Shown in pieces: positions 34,054 to 35,559 of a stretch of DNA of 35,559 nucleotides; position 1 is the first letter of the stretch, and each line of letters opens with the position of its first letter. The translations under genes were made by a program, and so were the position numbers. Source of the DNA: Vulcanisaeta distributa JCM 11213. GTDB lineage: Archaea > Thermoproteota > Thermoprotei > Thermoproteales > Thermocladiaceae. The DNA lies in contig BBCS01000015.1 of NCBI GenBank assembly GCA_001316125.1, positions 1 through 35,559 of the forward strand. Direction: 5' to 3'. Below the pieces are notes generated by a model, which did no database searches, was not told the origin of the DNA, and worked only from the letters and a program-made list of their open reading frames with translations.

Positions 34054-35559
34054 ATGGGTTCTAATAATGAGGTTAGTCTTAGGGTTGCGGAGGCTAGGAC
34101 GAGGGATGTTGGTAGGCTCATTGTTAGGATTCCCCCCCAGCGGTACATGAGGTGCTTGGTATTGAGCCTGGGGGAGTATGTTGAGATAGTTGGTAATAAG
34201 CGCAGTGCCTATGCTCAGGTATGGCCTGCCTACACTGATGATGAGGATAAGGACTACATAAGGATGGATGGCGTATTGAGGCAGAATGCCGGTGTTAGTA
34301 TTGGTGATGTTGTTAAGGTTAGGAAGGCTAACCTAAGGTCTGCGCAAAGGGTCACAATAGCGCCTGTTGGCGAGTACATTAGGGTTGACCCTGATTATCT
34401 TAAGAGGGCTTACTTACTTGGCAAGCCTGTTTGGAAGGGCTCGATCATAGAGATACCGTATTACACGGGCTCCATTAGGTTCATGGTAACAAGCGTGACG
34501 CCAGGGCCGGCATCATACGTGGGTATAGACACGGAGGTCCAGGTCAGGGAGGAGCCGTTAGGGAGATGGAGCTAACAATGCCGAGGGTTACCTGGGAGGA
34601 CATTGGTGATTTGGAGGAGGCGAAGAGGAAGATTAGGGAATTGATAGAGCTACCGTTGAGGCATCCTGAGATATTTAAGCACCTTGGTATTGAGCCTCCT
34701 AAGGGCGTTCTCTTAATTGGCCCACCCGGTACTGGTAAAACTCTCCTAGCAAAGGCCGTGGCTTCGGAGCTAACGCCTACTTCATATCGATTAACGGCCC
34801 TGAAATAATGAGTAAATACTACGGTGAGTCTGAGGCTAAGTTGAGGGAGATTTTTGAGGAGGCTAAGAAGAATGCTCCTGCCATTATCTTTATTGATGAG
34901 ATTGATGCGATAGCACCAAAGAGGGAAGAAGTAACTGGAGAAGTTGAGAAGCGTGTTGTTGCTCAGCTCCTTACATTAATGGATGGTTTGCAGGAAAGAG
35001 GCCAAGTAATCGTAATAGGAGCAACCAACAGACCAGAAGCCGTAGACCCAGCACTAAGAAGACCAGGAAGATTCGACAGAGAGATATACATAAGCATGCC
35101 CGATAAGAATGCGAGGAAGGAGATACTCCAGGTACACACGAGGAATGTGCCGCTGTGCACCGAGGATGATGTTAAGGAGAAGATATGTGACCCAGGCGAC
35201 GTTGTGAATATCGATGAGATTGCTGAGATGACTCACGGCTATACGGGGGCTGACCTAGCGGCGTTGGTTAAGGAGGCCGCGATGATAAGACTTAGGGAGG
35301 CTATAGACGTTACTAAGGAGATTGATCTGGATCAACCACAGATACCGCCTGAGCAGTTGGCTAGGATTAGGATTAGGATGAGGGACTTCCTCGAGGCTAT
35401 GAAGTACATACAACCAACGGTACTTAGGGAGGTCATTGTTGAGGTTCCTGAGGTTCACTGGGATGATATTGGTGGTTATGAGAATGTGAAGCAGGAGCTT
35501 AAGGAGATGGTTGAGTGGCCACTTAGGTATCCCAGGTACTTTGAGGAGCTTGGCGTTGA
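34054..35559 (+). CDS. Cdc48/VAT-type AAA ATPase (partial, frame broken)
   Basis: Hexameric unfoldase that feeds the proteasome. The N domain (residues 1-170) has [22 protein letters not shown] and the double-psi barrel region. D1 contains [59 protein letters not shown] (Walker A), [17 protein letters not shown] (Walker B), [24 protein letters not shown] (sensor 1 and Arg fingers). D2 starts at [22 protein letters not shown] and runs off the window. Breaks: about 34559 (one G short, [14 protein letters not shown]) and about 34769 (one G short, [24 protein letters not shown]). A C7 at 34131-34137 gives RIPPQR. Confidence 0.93.

Noticed and set aside
257..34800. Programmed frameshifting or RNA editing as a general explanation of the split genes
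   Set aside because: The breaks occur in both directions at many different motifs, without a shared slippery heptamer or downstream structure, and in nearly every kind of gene. A data error explains them more simply.
1..35559. Degenerating pseudogene region
   Set aside because: All domains and active-site residues remain, and breaks are single bases in runs. True decay would also show substitutions in catalytic sites, larger deletions or insertion elements.
1..35559. Phase-variable poly-G tracts of contingency genes
   Set aside because: Contingency tracts cluster in surface genes and vary in length. Here they sit in housekeeping genes, with nearly constant length and no frame change in most cases.
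1..35559. Mobile elements, CRISPR arrays, phage or defence genes
   Set aside because: No transposase, integrase, terminal inverted repeats, regularly spaced repeats or Cas-like motifs were seen on either strand.

Overview
The window is archaeal and reads as a hyperthermophilic crenarchaeon of the Thermoproteales, most like Vulcanisaeta or Caldivirga (inference from protein flavour, not from a search). The markers are archaeal L15e, RNase P proteins Rpp30 and Pop5, topoisomerase VI subunit A, Cdc48/VAT, diphthine synthase, CTP-type riboflavin kinase, QueF-like protein, archaeal HMG-CoA synthase and an Opp/Dpp transporter. Base composition is moderate. Most transcription units have a TATA-like box about 25-30 nt before the start codon, as expected for leaderless mRNAs. 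I see no IS element, phage, integrase or CRISPR array; it looks like chromosomal core with a few unfamiliar genes.

Layout: 1-4883 peptide ABC transporter (end of the binding protein, two permeases, two ATPases); 4945-5441 flavin reductase; 5485-5533 a well-formed C/D box sRNA; 5534-8984 (minus) an RNA-metabolism block (Pop5, Rpp30, exosome-associated protein, L15e, a winged-helix-like protein, a THUMP-SPOUT protein); 9036-10301 M20 peptidase; 10406-12931 hemA and hemL tail to tail; 12971-13518 ndk; 13580-17263 sugar-type dehydrogenase, cyclase, Nudix hydrolase, 2-hydroxyacid dehydrogenase; 17357-21682 MJ1316-domain protein, dphB, icd, nitrilase-fold amidohydrolase, nadE; 21717-24703 small membrane protein, unknown protein, QueF-like, moaA, top6A; 24783-25741 argF; 25821-28371 exported Lon-like protease with a VTT-like membrane protein; 28395-29976 two membrane proteins flanking tRNA-Leu(CAA); 30072-33924 amidohydrolase, class II aldolase, ribK, wHTH regulator, HMG-CoA synthase; 34054 to the end Cdc48.

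The dominant oddity is the state of the reading frames. About 50-60 runs of exactly seven G or C (a few of eight) sit where the protein family expects a run of four (or five), so one extra Gly or Pro codon appears in conserved motifs ([21 protein letters not shown], a Rossmann GAGPIG, HemL FEGCYHG). Separately, roughly 45 single-base gains or losses in short homopolymers break about 20 core genes; restoring one base each time gives a continuous family-like protein. The tRNA-Leu also carries two surplus Cs in its acceptor 3' strand. I favour a systematic homopolymer error in the data, but the uniform +3 size is odd enough to check on reads. For broken genes I give the full extent of the reconstructed gene.
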